Translations under genes and position numbers: made by a program
Source: Diaminobutyricibacter sp049994905
GTDB taxonomy: Bacteria; Actinomycetota; Actinomycetes; Actinomycetales; Microbacteriaceae
Reading direction: 5' to 3'
DNA: 64,000 bases
Assembly (NCBI RefSeq): GCF_049994905.1
Contig: NZ_CP188258.1
Coordinates: forward strand, 3,100,001-3,164,000
Shown here: positions 34,721 through 42,889 of the stretch, piece by piece
How positions within the stretch are numbered: position 1 is the first letter of the stretch
Layout of the letters: the number at the start of each line of letters is the position of its first letter
The notes under the pieces: model-generated
Databases searched by the model: none
What the model saw: the letters and a program-made list of their open reading frames with translations, nothing else
Told to the model about the DNA's origin: nothing

Positions 34721-35467
34721 TCAGGCCGCCACGCGTGCGGCGACCGGCACGCGATCGAGGGATGCGAGCAGCGCGGCGAGCTGTCCGGTCGGCGCACCCG
34801 GATCTTCCGGATGCCACTGCACGCCCACGATCGGCGCGGTCGCGTGCTCGATGGCCTCGATCTCGCCGCCGGGCGTGTGGCCGACTGCCAGCAGACCGTC
34901 ACCGAGTGCTGCGATTGCCTGGTGGTGGGCGCTCTTCACCTGAACCCGCTCGGCGCCCAGCAGGGCCGCTACCGCACTGCCCGGCGCGACCTCGACGGCA
35001 TGTGACGACATGATCTGCTCGATCGGGGCACCGTGGTTCTTGTGCACCGTTCCGTCGCCCAGGTGCTGGATGATCGTTCCGCCAAGGGCCACGTTGATGA
35101 TCTGGTGCCCGCGGCAGATTCCTAGCAGCGGAGTCCTGCGCTCGAGCGCGCGGAGCACCAGGGCGATCTGGCCTTCGTCGGCGGACGGGAAATGGGCGCT
35201 CTCGCCCTCATAGCCGCTCGCGCCACCGTAGAACCGTGGAGCGATGTCCTCGCCGCCCATGATCACGACAGCATCGGCCGCGTCGGTCTGCGCGAGAAGC
35301 GACGCCGGACCGAGATCCGCCGCTGCGACACGATCGACGCTCCAGCCGAGTTCTTCGGCGAGCGCGATGGTGCGGCCGATGAGCACCTGCACATAGTCGT
35401 GGTAGCCCGGATCGTGTGCCCTGAAGCGCGTGACCTCGACCACGGCGAGGGAGCGGGATGCGGGCAT
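34721..35467 (-). CDS. Gamma-glutamyl-gamma-aminobutyrate hydrolase-like class I amidotransferase (peptidase C26)
   Basis: A 248-residue glutamine-amidotransferase-like hydrolase. The catalytic Cys is in GICRGHQIINVALGG (about residue 117) and the His-Glu pair in GVQWHPEDP. KNHGAPIEQIMSSHAV is typical of the PuuD/C26 branch, which cleaves gamma-glutamyl amides in polyamine breakdown. ATG at 35467 is chosen because it begins a normal family N-terminus; the frame extends 20 residues upstream. An arginase/agmatinase-like gene lies nearby on the other strand, which may hint at amine metabolism. Confidence 0.88.
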   Translation of the reverse strand: MPASRSLAVVEVTRFRAHDPGYHDYVQVLIGRTIALAEELGWSVDRVAAADLGPASLLAQTDAADAVVIMGGEDIAPRFYGGASGYEGESAHFPSADEGQIALVLRALERRTPLLGICRGHQIINVALGGTIIQHLGDGTVHKNHGAPIEQIMSSHAVEVAPGSAVAALLGAERVQVKSAHHQAIAALGDGLLAVGHTPGGEIEAIEHATAPIVGVQWHPEDPGAPTGQLAALLASLDRVPVAARVAA

Positions 35468-35576
35468 GACATCCAGTGTGCCTGCGGGGCGTTTGCGGCG
35501 CATCCGCCGCGTAATACCCCGAAACACACCCGCCGCCGTCGAAATATGCCGGGGCCGACCGTGGTTGCCTCATCAC

Positions 35577-36224
35577 ATGACCACTCTCGGACTCATCGGC
35601 GCCGGACACATCGGCGGCCAGCTCGCCCGCCTCGGCGTCGCCTACGGCTACAACGTCGTCGTCAGCAACTCCCGCGGACCGGAAACACTGGCGGAACTCG
35701 TCGACGAACTGGGGCCGTCCGCCCGCGCGGCGACGGTGGAAGATGCGGCCCGGTCGTCGGACCTCCTCGTCGTGACCATCCCGCTGAAGAACATCGGGAG
35801 CCTGCCCGCCGCCGCCTTCGACGGCAAGACGGTGATGGACACGAACAACTACTACCCCCAGCGCGACGGACACATCGTTTCTCTCGACGACGAGACGACG
35901 ACCGTCTCAGAGCTCCTGCAGGACCAGCTGCCCGGCGCCCACGTGGTGAAGGCGTTCAACCACATCTTCTCGTCGGGACTCGCCGCCGACGGCCTGCCCG
36001 CGGGCGACCCGCACCGGCGCGCGCTCGCGATCGCAGGCGACGACGAGACCGCCAAGGCCGCGGTCGCCGGCTTCATCGACACGATCGGGTTCGATGTGGT
36101 GGATGCCGGCCCCCTCGCCGAAGGCTGGCGCTACCAGCGGGACACCCCGGCCTACGGTCCGCGACTGACCGAAGGCGAACTGGGCGAGGCACTCGCCTCT
36201 GCCAAGCGTTACCGCGACATGTAG
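35577..36224 (+). CDS. NADP-binding oxidoreductase (F420-dependent NADP reductase-like)
   Basis: A 215-residue Rossmann protein. The nucleotide loop is LGLIGAGHIGGQLARLG and SNSRGPETL is the NADP-phosphate-binding turn. VMDTNNYYPQRDG and VKAFNHIFSSGLAADG match the NPD/F420-dependent reductase family of actinobacteria. ATG at 35577; the longer upstream frame overlaps the divergent amidotransferase promoter. The reaction is unknown, most likely hydride transfer between NADP and F420 or another cofactor. Confidence 0.85.
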   Translation: MTTLGLIGAGHIGGQLARLGVAYGYNVVVSNSRGPETLAELVDELGPSARAATVEDAARSSDLLVVTIPLKNIGSLPAAAFDGKTVMDTNNYYPQRDGHIVSLDDETTTVSELLQDQLPGAHVVKAFNHIFSSGLAADGLPAGDPHRRALAIAGDDETAKAAVAGFIDTIGFDVVDAGPLAEGWRYQRDTPAYGPRLTEGELGEALASAKRYRDM

Positions 36225-36238
36225 GGCAGACTGGGTGC

Positions 36239-37096
36239 GTGGCTGCACGCTTCCTGGTGATACCCCAATGGCAAGGCTCCGGTTCGTCGCGCGCGATGCG
36301 GCTGATCGACGGGGCAGAAGCGATCAAAGGCGACCTGCCGGCTTCGGCCACGCACGTCGTCGAGGTGCCGCTGGAGGCAGGAGAAGCCCTCGATACGGGG
36401 GTGCACCGCTTCTCGGCGCTCGTCGCCGTCCGTGAAAGCGCGCTGGCCGAACTGCGCGCCCTCGAAAGCCCCGTCGTCACGATCGGCGGCGACTGCGCGG
36501 CCGACCTCGCCAGCGTGCAGCACGTCGTGGCCTCCCGTCCTGCCGGCGACGTCACGCTCGTCTGGCTCGACGCCCACGGAGACCTGAACGATGCGGCCAC
36601 GTCCCCCTCCGGCGCGTTCCACGGCATGGTGCTGCGCACCCTCCTGGGCGACGGGCCGCAGGGCCTCGCCTCGACCGGCGCCGAGGTATTGTCCCCGACG
36701 AACGTGATCCTCGCCGGAACGCGCGCGCTCGACGACGGTGAGAGCGCATACGTGGATGCCGCGGGCATCCGGGTGGTCGGTGTCGAAGACCTGGCAGACC
36801 CTGCGACTCTCATCGCCGCGATCGAGGCGACCGGAGCATCCGCCGTCTACCTGCATGTCGACCTCGACGTGCTCGACCCGGCCAGCGTCGCCGGAATCGG
36901 GTTCCCCGAACCGTTCGGCGTTCAGCCCGAACAGCTCAGCGACCTGATCCGCGCGGTGCGCGGGCGCTTCGAACTCGCAGGAGCCGCACTGACCGAATTC
37001 GCTCCCGAATCGCTCGACGCCGCCTCGGCCGACCTCGCCGTCATCCTGCGCGTGCTCGGCGCCATGACCGCACCGCTCCCCGGCGCGGTGCGCTGA
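36239..37096 (+). CDS. Arginase/agmatinase family protein with altered metal site
   Basis: A 285-residue ureohydrolase-fold protein starting at a GTG, 14 bases after the previous gene. Manganese ligands in DAHGDLND and HVDLDVLDP are present, as is the substrate loop SGAFHGM. The first ligand motif reads IGGDCAAD, with Cys where arginases have His (GGDH). That variant is seen in many actinobacterial arginase-like proteins, so it may define a separate activity. True arginase activity is uncertain. Confidence 0.83.
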   Translation: MAARFLVIPQWQGSGSSRAMRLIDGAEAIKGDLPASATHVVEVPLEAGEALDTGVHRFSALVAVRESALAELRALESPVVTIGGDCAADLASVQHVVASRPAGDVTLVWLDAHGDLNDAATSPSGAFHGMVLRTLLGDGPQGLASTGAEVLSPTNVILAGTRALDDGESAYVDAAGIRVVGVEDLADPATLIAAIEATGASAVYLHVDLDVLDPASVAGIGFPEPFGVQPEQLSDLIRAVRGRFELAGAALTEFAPESLDAASADLAVILRVLGAMTAPLPGAVR

Positions 37097-37143
37097 GGCT
37101 GCGACCGGATGAGGCGGCCGGCCCGCGAGGGTAGCCTCGGATC

Positions 37144-37929
37144 ATGACCGAACCCAGGATCCTCACCGAACGCCGCGGGCACGTTCTGCTCATCGGCTTC
37201 AACCGGCCCGACAAGCGCAACGCCGCCGACTTCGAGTTCCTCAGCCAGCTTTCGCTCGCCTACGGTGAGCTCGAGCGCGATCCCGACCTGCGCGCCGGCC
37301 TCGTGTACGCGGTCGGCGATCACTTCACCGCGGGGCTCGACCTCGCAGACCTCGGGCCCCGGATCGGAGCCGACGGCATCGACTACGTCACCGAAGGCGG
37401 CATCAATCCCTGGCAGGTCTCGGGCGAACAGCTGAGCAAACCCGTCGTGATCGCTGTCCAGGGAACGTGCCTCACCCTCGGCATCGAACTGATGCTCGCG
37501 AGCGACGTCGCGGTTGCTGCGCAATCGACCCGGTTCGGCCAGGTCGAAGTGACCCGCGGAATCCTCCCCTTCGGCGGGGCGACGCTGCGTTTTCCGCGTG
37601 CCGTCGGCTGGGGCAACGCCATGCGCTGGATCCTCACCGGCGACTACTTCGACGCGGCGGAAGCACACCGCATCGGCCTCGTGCAGGAGGTCGTCCCCGA
37701 CGGCGAGCAGTTCGACCGGGCGCTCGCGATCGCCGAGCGGATCGCAGCCCAGGCGCCGCTTGCCGTGCAGGCGACGCTCGCCAATGCGAAGCTGGCCATC
37801 CGTGACGGCGACGCCGCCGCCGAATCAGAGCTTCAGCCGGCCCTCGCCCGACTCGCAACGACAAAGGATGCCCGCATCGGCATGGAGGCGTTCCTGCGGC
37901 GCACAGAAGCCCAGTTCGTGGGGCGCTGA
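37144..37929 (+). CDS. Enoyl-CoA hydratase/isomerase (crotonase) family protein
   Basis: A 261-residue crotonase-fold enzyme. The oxyanion-hole segments are HFTAGLDLADL (about residues 60-70) and GTCLTLGIELMLASDVAVA (about residues 109-127), where the usual GGG is replaced by LGI. The helix VEVTRGILPFGGATLRFPR and the trimerisation segment TGDYFDAAEAHRIGLVQEV complete the fold. It probably hydrates or isomerises an acyl-CoA; the substrate is not predictable. It stands alone, with 47 bases before it. Confidence 0.88.
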   Translation: MTEPRILTERRGHVLLIGFNRPDKRNAADFEFLSQLSLAYGELERDPDLRAGLVYAVGDHFTAGLDLADLGPRIGADGIDYVTEGGINPWQVSGEQLSKPVVIAVQGTCLTLGIELMLASDVAVAAQSTRFGQVEVTRGILPFGGATLRFPRAVGWGNAMRWILTGDYFDAAEAHRIGLVQEVVPDGEQFDRALAIAERIAAQAPLAVQATLANAKLAIRDGDAAAESELQPALARLATTKDARIGMEAFLRRTEAQFVGR

Positions 37930-38005
37930 CCGTGCGGGCGGGCGGGGCCGCCTGAGCGTACAGTGGCCGACCACAGCGTGACATCGACACCGTGAAGGAG
38001 CACCC

Positions 38006-39448
38006 ATGAACGCAGCCGAGTACGACGTGATCGTGATCGGAGCCGGCACGGTCGGGGAGAACGTCGCCGACCGTGCCGCCCAGAGCGGCATGCACACTGT
38101 CGTCGTGGAAGCGGAGCTCGTCGGCGGCGAGTGCTCCTACTGGGCCTGCATGCCGTCGAAGACACTGCTGCGCAGCGGTGCGCTCCTGCGGGCCGCGAGC
38201 AAAGTCGGCGGGGCGCGCGAGGCGATCACCGCGGAGCTCGACGTCGCCGCCGTGCTCAGACGCCGCGACTGGATGACCAGCGACTGGACCGACGACGGCG
38301 GGGTCGAATGGCTCACGAGTGCCGGCATCGACCTGGTGCGCGGTCACGCGGTTCTGACCGCACCTCGCGAGGTCACCGTCACGGCGGCCGACGGCACGGT
38401 GACGAAGCTCACGGCCACACACTCGATAGCCGTGTGCACCGGTTCGGTCGCCACGCTTCCCGACCTCCCCGGCCTCCGGGAGAGCCGGCCGTGGACGAGC
38501 CGCGACGCGACCAGCGTCAAGCATGTGCCTGAACGCCTCGCCATCCTCGGCGGCGGAGTCGTCGGCGTCGAACTCGCGACCGCGTATGCGGGGTTCGGAA
38601 CGCGGGTCGACCTCATCGCCCGCAGCACCCTGCTGTCGAACCAGGAACCGTTCGCCGGCGAGCTGGTCAGCACCGCGCTCGAGGATCTCGGTGCGAGGCT
38701 GCACCTGCACACGGGCGTCGGCCGCGTCGAACGCACTGCCGCCGACACGGTGCGCATCGAACTCAGCAACGGCGACACCGTCGAAGCCGACGAGATCCTC
38801 GTCGCTGTCGGCCGCCATCCGCGCACGGGCGACCTCGGTCTCGAGAACGTCGGACTCGAGCCCGGCGACTGGCTGGAGACCGACGACACGATGAGGGTCA
38901 TCGGCGCAGACGGCTCGCCGGTCGAGTGGCTGTACGCCGCGGGCGACGTCGTGCACCGCGCGCTCCTCACACACCAGGGCAAATACGAAGCGCGCATCGC
39001 CGGGGATGCGATGGCTGCACGCGCGAAAGGTCACACCCTCCCGACCGAGCCGTGGACGACCTACGTCGCAACCGCCGACCATTCCGCGGTGCCGCAGGTC
39101 ACCTTCAGCGACCCGGAAGTCGCATCGGTCGGGCTCACCGCAGCGGCAGCCGAGAAGGCAGGCCACCGCATCCGCGTCGTCGACTACGACATGAGCGGAC
39201 TGTCCGGTGCGAGCATCGCCGCCGACGACTACGTCGGCCAAGCCCGCCTCATCGTCGACGAAGACCGGCACGTGGTGCTCGGGGCGACGTTCGTCGGAGC
39301 GGATGTCGGGGAGATCCTCCACTCGGCCACAATCGCGGTCGTCGGCGAGGTTCCGCTCTCCCGCCTCTGGCACGCCGTACCGTCGTTCCCGACGCTCAGT
39401 GAAGTGTGGCTGCGCCTGCTCGAAGCCTACGGACGACCGACGGAGTGA
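38006..39448 (+). CDS. FAD-dependent pyridine nucleotide-disulfide oxidoreductase
   Basis: A 480-residue class I flavoprotein related to dihydrolipoamide and mercuric reductases. FAD loop VIVIGAGTVGENVA; redox pair CSYWAC in GGECSYWACMPSKTLLR, spaced as in the family (CxxxxC); NAD-binding GGGVVGVELATAYAGFG; second FAD motif YAAGDV. The C-terminal dimerisation domain has VTFSDPEVASVG and the end region HAVPSFPTLSEVWLRLLEAYG, where the family base is normally His-Pro; here HAVP...PT is seen, so the exact substrate may differ. RBS GAAGGAG precedes the ATG. Confidence 0.9.
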   Translation: MNAAEYDVIVIGAGTVGENVADRAAQSGMHTVVVEAELVGGECSYWACMPSKTLLRSGALLRAASKVGGAREAITAELDVAAVLRRRDWMTSDWTDDGGVEWLTSAGIDLVRGHAVLTAPREVTVTAADGTVTKLTATHSIAVCTGSVATLPDLPGLRESRPWTSRDATSVKHVPERLAILGGGVVGVELATAYAGFGTRVDLIARSTLLSNQEPFAGELVSTALEDLGARLHLHTGVGRVERTAADTVRIELSNGDTVEADEILVAVGRHPRTGDLGLENVGLEPGDWLETDDTMRVIGADGSPVEWLYAAGDVVHRALLTHQGKYEARIAGDAMAARAKGHTLPTEPWTTYVATADHSAVPQVTFSDPEVASVGLTAAAAEKAGHRIRVVDYDMSGLSGASIAADDYVGQARLIVDEDRHVVLGATFVGADVGEILHSATIAVVGEVPLSRLWHAVPSFPTLSEVWLRLLEAYGRPTE

Positions 39449-39449
39449 T

Positions 39450-39815
39450 GTGAAGACGCTCGAAGACCTGCTGTTCGATTCGCCGATCAGCCGCCTCGGC
39501 TACTTCTATGCGACGGCGGTCGGACTGGTGTGGGGCTTCATCTGGAGCACCGGACCGATCGAGCGCCGGGCCGGGTTGTTCGTTTTCCGCGGCCTGCCGG
39601 CCTGGTCGTTCGGGCGAGGCGGGTCATGTGTCGGCGGCTGTTACCTCACCGGGCAGAACGTGAGCGACGACGTCATGGAACACGAAGCGGTGCACAAGCG
39701 CCAATGGCAGCGGTACGGGATGCTCTTTCCGCTGCTCTACCTGGCAGCGGGCCGCAATCCGCTGAAGAACCGATACGAGATCGAGGCCGGCCTCGAGAAA
39801 GGCGGCTACCTGTGA
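39450..39815 (+). CDS. Small membrane-associated protein with HExxH motif
   Basis: A 121-residue protein starting with a GTG one base after the flavoprotein stop. A hydrophobic segment (LGYFYATAVGLVWGFIWS, about residues 15-32) is followed by a GGSCVGGCYLTG turn and then EHEAVHKRQWQRYG near residue 75, which contains HEAVH, an HExxH metal-binding pattern. A second hydrophobic stretch MLFPLLYLAAG and a distal Glu (YEIEAG) could complete a zinc site. It overlaps the following SDR gene by 4 bases. No function is known to me; a small metallopeptidase is possible. Confidence 0.7.
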   Translation: MKTLEDLLFDSPISRLGYFYATAVGLVWGFIWSTGPIERRAGLFVFRGLPAWSFGRGGSCVGGCYLTGQNVSDDVMEHEAVHKRQWQRYGMLFPLLYLAAGRNPLKNRYEIEAGLEKGGYL

Positions 39816-40669
39816 GCCAGCGGAAGCGCACGATCGTGCTCACCGGAGCGAGCTCCGGAATCGGGGCGGTCGCCGCGGAACGTCTCGCGGAACAGGGAGC
39901 CGAGTTGGCCGTCGTCGGCCGCAACCCCGAGAGGACCCGGGCGATGGCCGACAAGGTCGGCGGCACGGCCTTCCTCGCTGACTTCGACCGGCTCGACGAT
40001 GTTCGCAGCCTGGCCGACGCGCTCCTCGACCGCTACGAGAGGATCGACGTGCTCGCCAACAACGCCGGCGGGCTGCATTCCCGCCGCGAGGTGACCGTCG
40101 ACGGGCATGAGCGCACGATCCAGAGCAACCACCTCGCTCCGTTCCTGCTGACGAACCTGCTTCTGCCTCGACTGATCGAGACGGCGAAAGGCCTCGGCGA
40201 AGGCGAGCACGCACCCCGCGTGGTCTCGACGGCGAGCCTGGCGAACCTCTTCGGGCATGTGCGGCTCGACGACCTCGACTGGGAGAAGCGGGCCTGGGCG
40301 GGCGGGTGGCGCGCCTACGGCACCTCGAAGCTGATCACGATCCTCTTCATCCGCGAACTCGCAGAGCGCCTCACCGGGGCGGGCGTCGACGCCTTCTCGT
40401 TCCATCCGGGAACCGTGGTGACCCGGTTCGGCAACTCAAGCGGCTTCATCCGTTTCGGCAACTGGGCGACCCGCGGCAACTACGGCATCCCGGCCGAAGC
40501 CGGTGCTGCGCCACTCATCGCGCTCGCCGGAGATGTGCCGGTGGGTGCGCCGAGCGGAACCTACTTCGACCAGCTCAGGGCGAACGGCCGCGTGCGCGCA
40601 CAGGCGGCGGATGCGCACCTCGGCCGCGACCTGTGGGCGCTGTCGGCGCAGCTCACCGGGGTCGCCTGA
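39812..40669 (+). CDS. Short-chain dehydrogenase/reductase (retinol dehydrogenase-like)
   Basis: A 285-residue classical SDR. The cofactor loop is VLTGASSGIGAVAAERL, the central motif NNAGG, and the catalytic Tyr-Lys YGTSKLITILF (about residue 170). LDDLDWEKR resembles WWOX/retinol-dehydrogenase-type SDRs. GTG start overlaps the previous stop (GTGA). It forms an operon with the flavoprotein and the small HExxH protein. Substrate unknown. Confidence 0.9.
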   Translation: MSQRKRTIVLTGASSGIGAVAAERLAEQGAELAVVGRNPERTRAMADKVGGTAFLADFDRLDDVRSLADALLDRYERIDVLANNAGGLHSRREVTVDGHERTIQSNHLAPFLLTNLLLPRLIETAKGLGEGEHAPRVVSTASLANLFGHVRLDDLDWEKRAWAGGWRAYGTSKLITILFIRELAERLTGAGVDAFSFHPGTVVTRFGNSSGFIRFGNWATRGNYGIPAEAGAAPLIALAGDVPVGAPSGTYFDQLRANGRVRAQAADAHLGRDLWALSAQLTGVA

Positions 40670-40782
40670 CGGGGCTTGTCGCGACGCTTTCCGCGACGCA
40701 TTCCGCCGAGACGGTCAGTTGCGGCCGAGTGTGCTTGTTGCGTCGGGCACGCTCGACCGGAACGTGCACGCTCGGCCGAAGA

Positions 40783-40878
40783 GCCGGCGCAGCGCGGTCC
40801 GTTCGAGGCGCAGCCGGCGCAGCCGGTGCAGCGCGGCGCAGCCGGCGCAGCCGGCGCAGCGCGGTCAGTTCGAGGCGC
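40783..40878. repeat. Low-complexity GCGCAGCCG tract bounded by a 29-base direct repeat
   Basis: The 29-base units at 40783-40811 and 40850-40878 differ at one base; between them are several copies of a GCGCAGCCG-like unit. The second unit covers the last codons and stop of the SIP-domain gene, so the first is a duplicated fragment of that gene's 3' end. The rest of the 195-base gap (40670-40864) shows no gene. Confidence 0.75.
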
Positions 40879-41329
40879 GGAGGCGGAACGCCGTCGGAGC
40901 GGAGACCACGTCGGGGCGCATGCCGATCTCATCGACGAGGTGGTCATGGACGTCGGCGACCAGTGCATAGCCGCCGGCGAGGATCGCGTGGGTCTCCCCC
41001 GGCCCATCGCACAGCATCTCGGCCGTCCAGGCCTTCACCGCGCGCAGCGCAGCCTGGCCCGGGCGGCAGGGCTCACCGCTGCCCGGGGCCCCGGCACGGG
41101 CCGCCCGCGGAAGCCAGGTGACGGTCATGCGCAGGGGCGTCACGAGAACGGAGACGTCACCGGGCCGATCGACCTCGACGAAGACACGGCCGCGAGCGCA
41201 CAGCGGAAGGAGCGCAAGCTCGCTCTCGAGCTCTGCGAGCGACGACTCGTCGCCGACGACGAGGTACTGCACCCGATCGTCGTGATGCGCCGTACTCCCG
41301 GTGTGCTTCGCGTGATCTGGCCGGTACAT
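40865..41329 (-). CDS. SIP-domain protein (siderophore-interacting protein, C-terminal domain only)
   Basis: A 154-residue protein matching only the NADPH-binding half of ViuB/YqjH-type ferric-siderophore reductases: YLVVGDESSLAELESELALLP, GRVFVEVDRPGDV and VTWLPRA. The FAD-binding N-terminal half is absent, so it cannot be a standard flavin reductase by itself. A DtxR/IdeR-like iron box lies 12 bases before the start, so expression is probably iron-repressed. TATACT at the same place suggests a near-leaderless mRNA. Its 3' end is duplicated downstream. Confidence 0.82.
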   Translation of the reverse strand: MYRPDHAKHTGSTAHHDDRVQYLVVGDESSLAELESELALLPLCARGRVFVEVDRPGDVSVLVTPLRMTVTWLPRAARAGAPGSGEPCRPGQAALRAVKAWTAEMLCDGPGETHAILAGGYALVADVHDHLVDEIGMRPDVVSAPTAFRLRASN

Positions 41330-41338
41330 GACGCATTC

Positions 41339-41360
41339 AGTATAGGCATGCCTAACCTAA
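41339..41360 (-). promoter_or_regulatory. DtxR/IdeR-type iron box overlapping a -10 promoter element
   Basis: On the minus strand the sequence starts TTAGGTTAGGC and ends GCCTATA, matching the first 11 bases of the IdeR/DtxR consensus exactly and most of the second half. The next bases give TATACT, a near-perfect -10 box, ending 9 bases before the ATG. Iron-loaded repressor here would block RNA polymerase. Confidence 0.75.
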
Positions 41361-41394
41361 GGAATTCCGAGTGCGGGGGCGATCCCCGGGCGCG

Positions 41395-42822
41395 CTACCA
41401 GACCGGCGGATGGCGGCGGTCCCAGCGGATGCTGCGCTCCAGCTGACGCGCCAGCGATAGCAGCGTCGCCTCCCCGCCGGGCCTCCCGATCAGCTGCACA
41501 CCCATCGGCAGCCCGTCCTCCGTCTGCGAGACCGGCAGCACGATCGCGGGAAGCCCGCTCACATTCAGCATGGATGTGAAGGGCGTGTACTGCACCTGCT
41601 GCGCGAAGTTGCGTTCCCCGTCCTCCTGGTCGAACCACCCGAGCGGCCGCGGTGTCATCGCCATCGCCGGGGTCAGCACCGCGTCGTAGCCTGCGAGCTG
41701 GCGGATCATCGAGCGCTCATAGGTGGTGAGCGCCGTCAGCGCCTCGCTCAGCTGCCGGGCGGAGAGCTCCCGCCCGCGCAGGACCAGCCAGCGCGTCAGC
41801 GGCTCGAGAAGGTCGAGCGCGTCGCCTTCGGCCGGGATGCGCGCGGCGCCCGCCTGCCAGATCGTGCGGAACGCGGGCGCGTACGTCTCGTCGTGCTCGA
41901 GCGCGGTCTGCTCGATCCCGTGCCCGAGGGCGTCGAAAGCCAGGACTGCCTCCTCGAGGGCGCCGAGCGCCGCCGGGTCGATGGCGATGTCGTACGCGTC
42001 GTCCCACGCCGAGGTCGTCATCACCCCCAGCTGGAAGCGGCCCTCGCCACGGATGGCCGCCCCGAGGAGCGGCCCGTCATCGTCGTCGGGGGCGCGAAGC
42101 GTGTAGTGGTGGTCGATGGCGCCGTGTACGCGGGCGATCATTCCGTCGAGGAGGAGGGCGGCATCCGCCACTGTCCGCGCCAGCGGTCCGTCGACGACGA
42201 GCCCCGCCAGTGAGTCGATGCCGCTCCCGGCCGGCACCAGCCCGCGCGTCGGCTTGAGGCCGACCAGCCCGCACGCAGCGGCCGGGATGCGCACCGAACC
42301 GCCTCCGTCGGATCCCGGCGCGAACGGCAGCAGCCCGGCCGAGACCGCCACGGCTGCACCGCCGCTCGAACCGCCCGACCCGAGGTCGATGTTCCACGGG
42401 TTGCGGGCAGGCGGGGCCGCGAGGCTCTCGGTGTAGGCGGGAAGGCCGAACTCAGGAGCGTTCGTCTTGCCCAGGCTGACGGCGCCGGCCGCATCCAGTG
42501 TCTCGACGATCTCATCCGAGCGGTCGGGCACGAACCCCGCCATCAGCCGTGACCCGAACCCGGCGTGCACGCCCGCACGAAGCCAGAGGTCTTTGTCGCC
42601 GAACGGGAGCCCCCAGAGTGGAGCCGTGCGCGGCACGGCGGTCGTGACGTGCCCTGCGCGCTCGAGAGCGGCATCCCGCGTGACCGTCACGAACGCTCCC
42701 AGGTCGGGGTTCAGGCGGTCGATGCGATCGAGGTAGTGGGTGGCAAGTTCGACCGGTGAGACGGAGCCGGCCTGCAGCTCCTCCCATTGTTCGAGGGCGG
42801 TCAGCTCGTGCAGTTCAGCCAT
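41395..42822 (-). CDS. Amidase signature family protein
   Basis: A 475-residue amidase. The Ser-cisSer-Lys machinery is visible: Lys in PFGDKDLWLRAG (about residue 75), and GSGGSSGGAAVAVSAG with nucleophile Ser in the following DGGGSVRIPAA region (about residues 150-178). GLKPTRG is the conserved end of the signature. Such enzymes hydrolyse amides of varied structure; the gene stands alone, so no substrate is indicated. It ends 35 bases from the iron box of the next gene. Confidence 0.92.
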   Translation of the reverse strand: MAELHELTALEQWEELQAGSVSPVELATHYLDRIDRLNPDLGAFVTVTRDAALERAGHVTTAVPRTAPLWGLPFGDKDLWLRAGVHAGFGSRLMAGFVPDRSDEIVETLDAAGAVSLGKTNAPEFGLPAYTESLAAPPARNPWNIDLGSGGSSGGAAVAVSAGLLPFAPGSDGGGSVRIPAAACGLVGLKPTRGLVPAGSGIDSLAGLVVDGPLARTVADAALLLDGMIARVHGAIDHHYTLRAPDDDDGPLLGAAIRGEGRFQLGVMTTSAWDDAYDIAIDPAALGALEEAVLAFDALGHGIEQTALEHDETYAPAFRTIWQAGAARIPAEGDALDLLEPLTRWLVLRGRELSARQLSEALTALTTYERSMIRQLAGYDAVLTPAMAMTPRPLGWFDQEDGERNFAQQVQYTPFTSMLNVSGLPAIVLPVSQTEDGLPMGVQLIGRPGGEATLLSLARQLERSIRWDRRHPPVW

Positions 42823-42843
42823 CTCTCGAGACTATCGGCGCAA

Positions 42844-42881
42844 GGCCCCGGGGCCGTCGAGCACAGGAAGAAGCACCCCAA
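42844..42881 (+). repeat. IS30-end-like sequence next to a GGCCCCGGGGCC palindrome
   Basis: Bases 42856-42881 match the left end and flank of the IS30 element (8841-8866) at 23 of 26 positions. The palindrome GGCCCCGGGGCC is at 42844-42855 directly before it. No second end or transposase fragment is seen. It lies between the amidase start and the next gene's stop. Confidence 0.6.
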
Positions 42882-42889
42882 ATTGCCCG

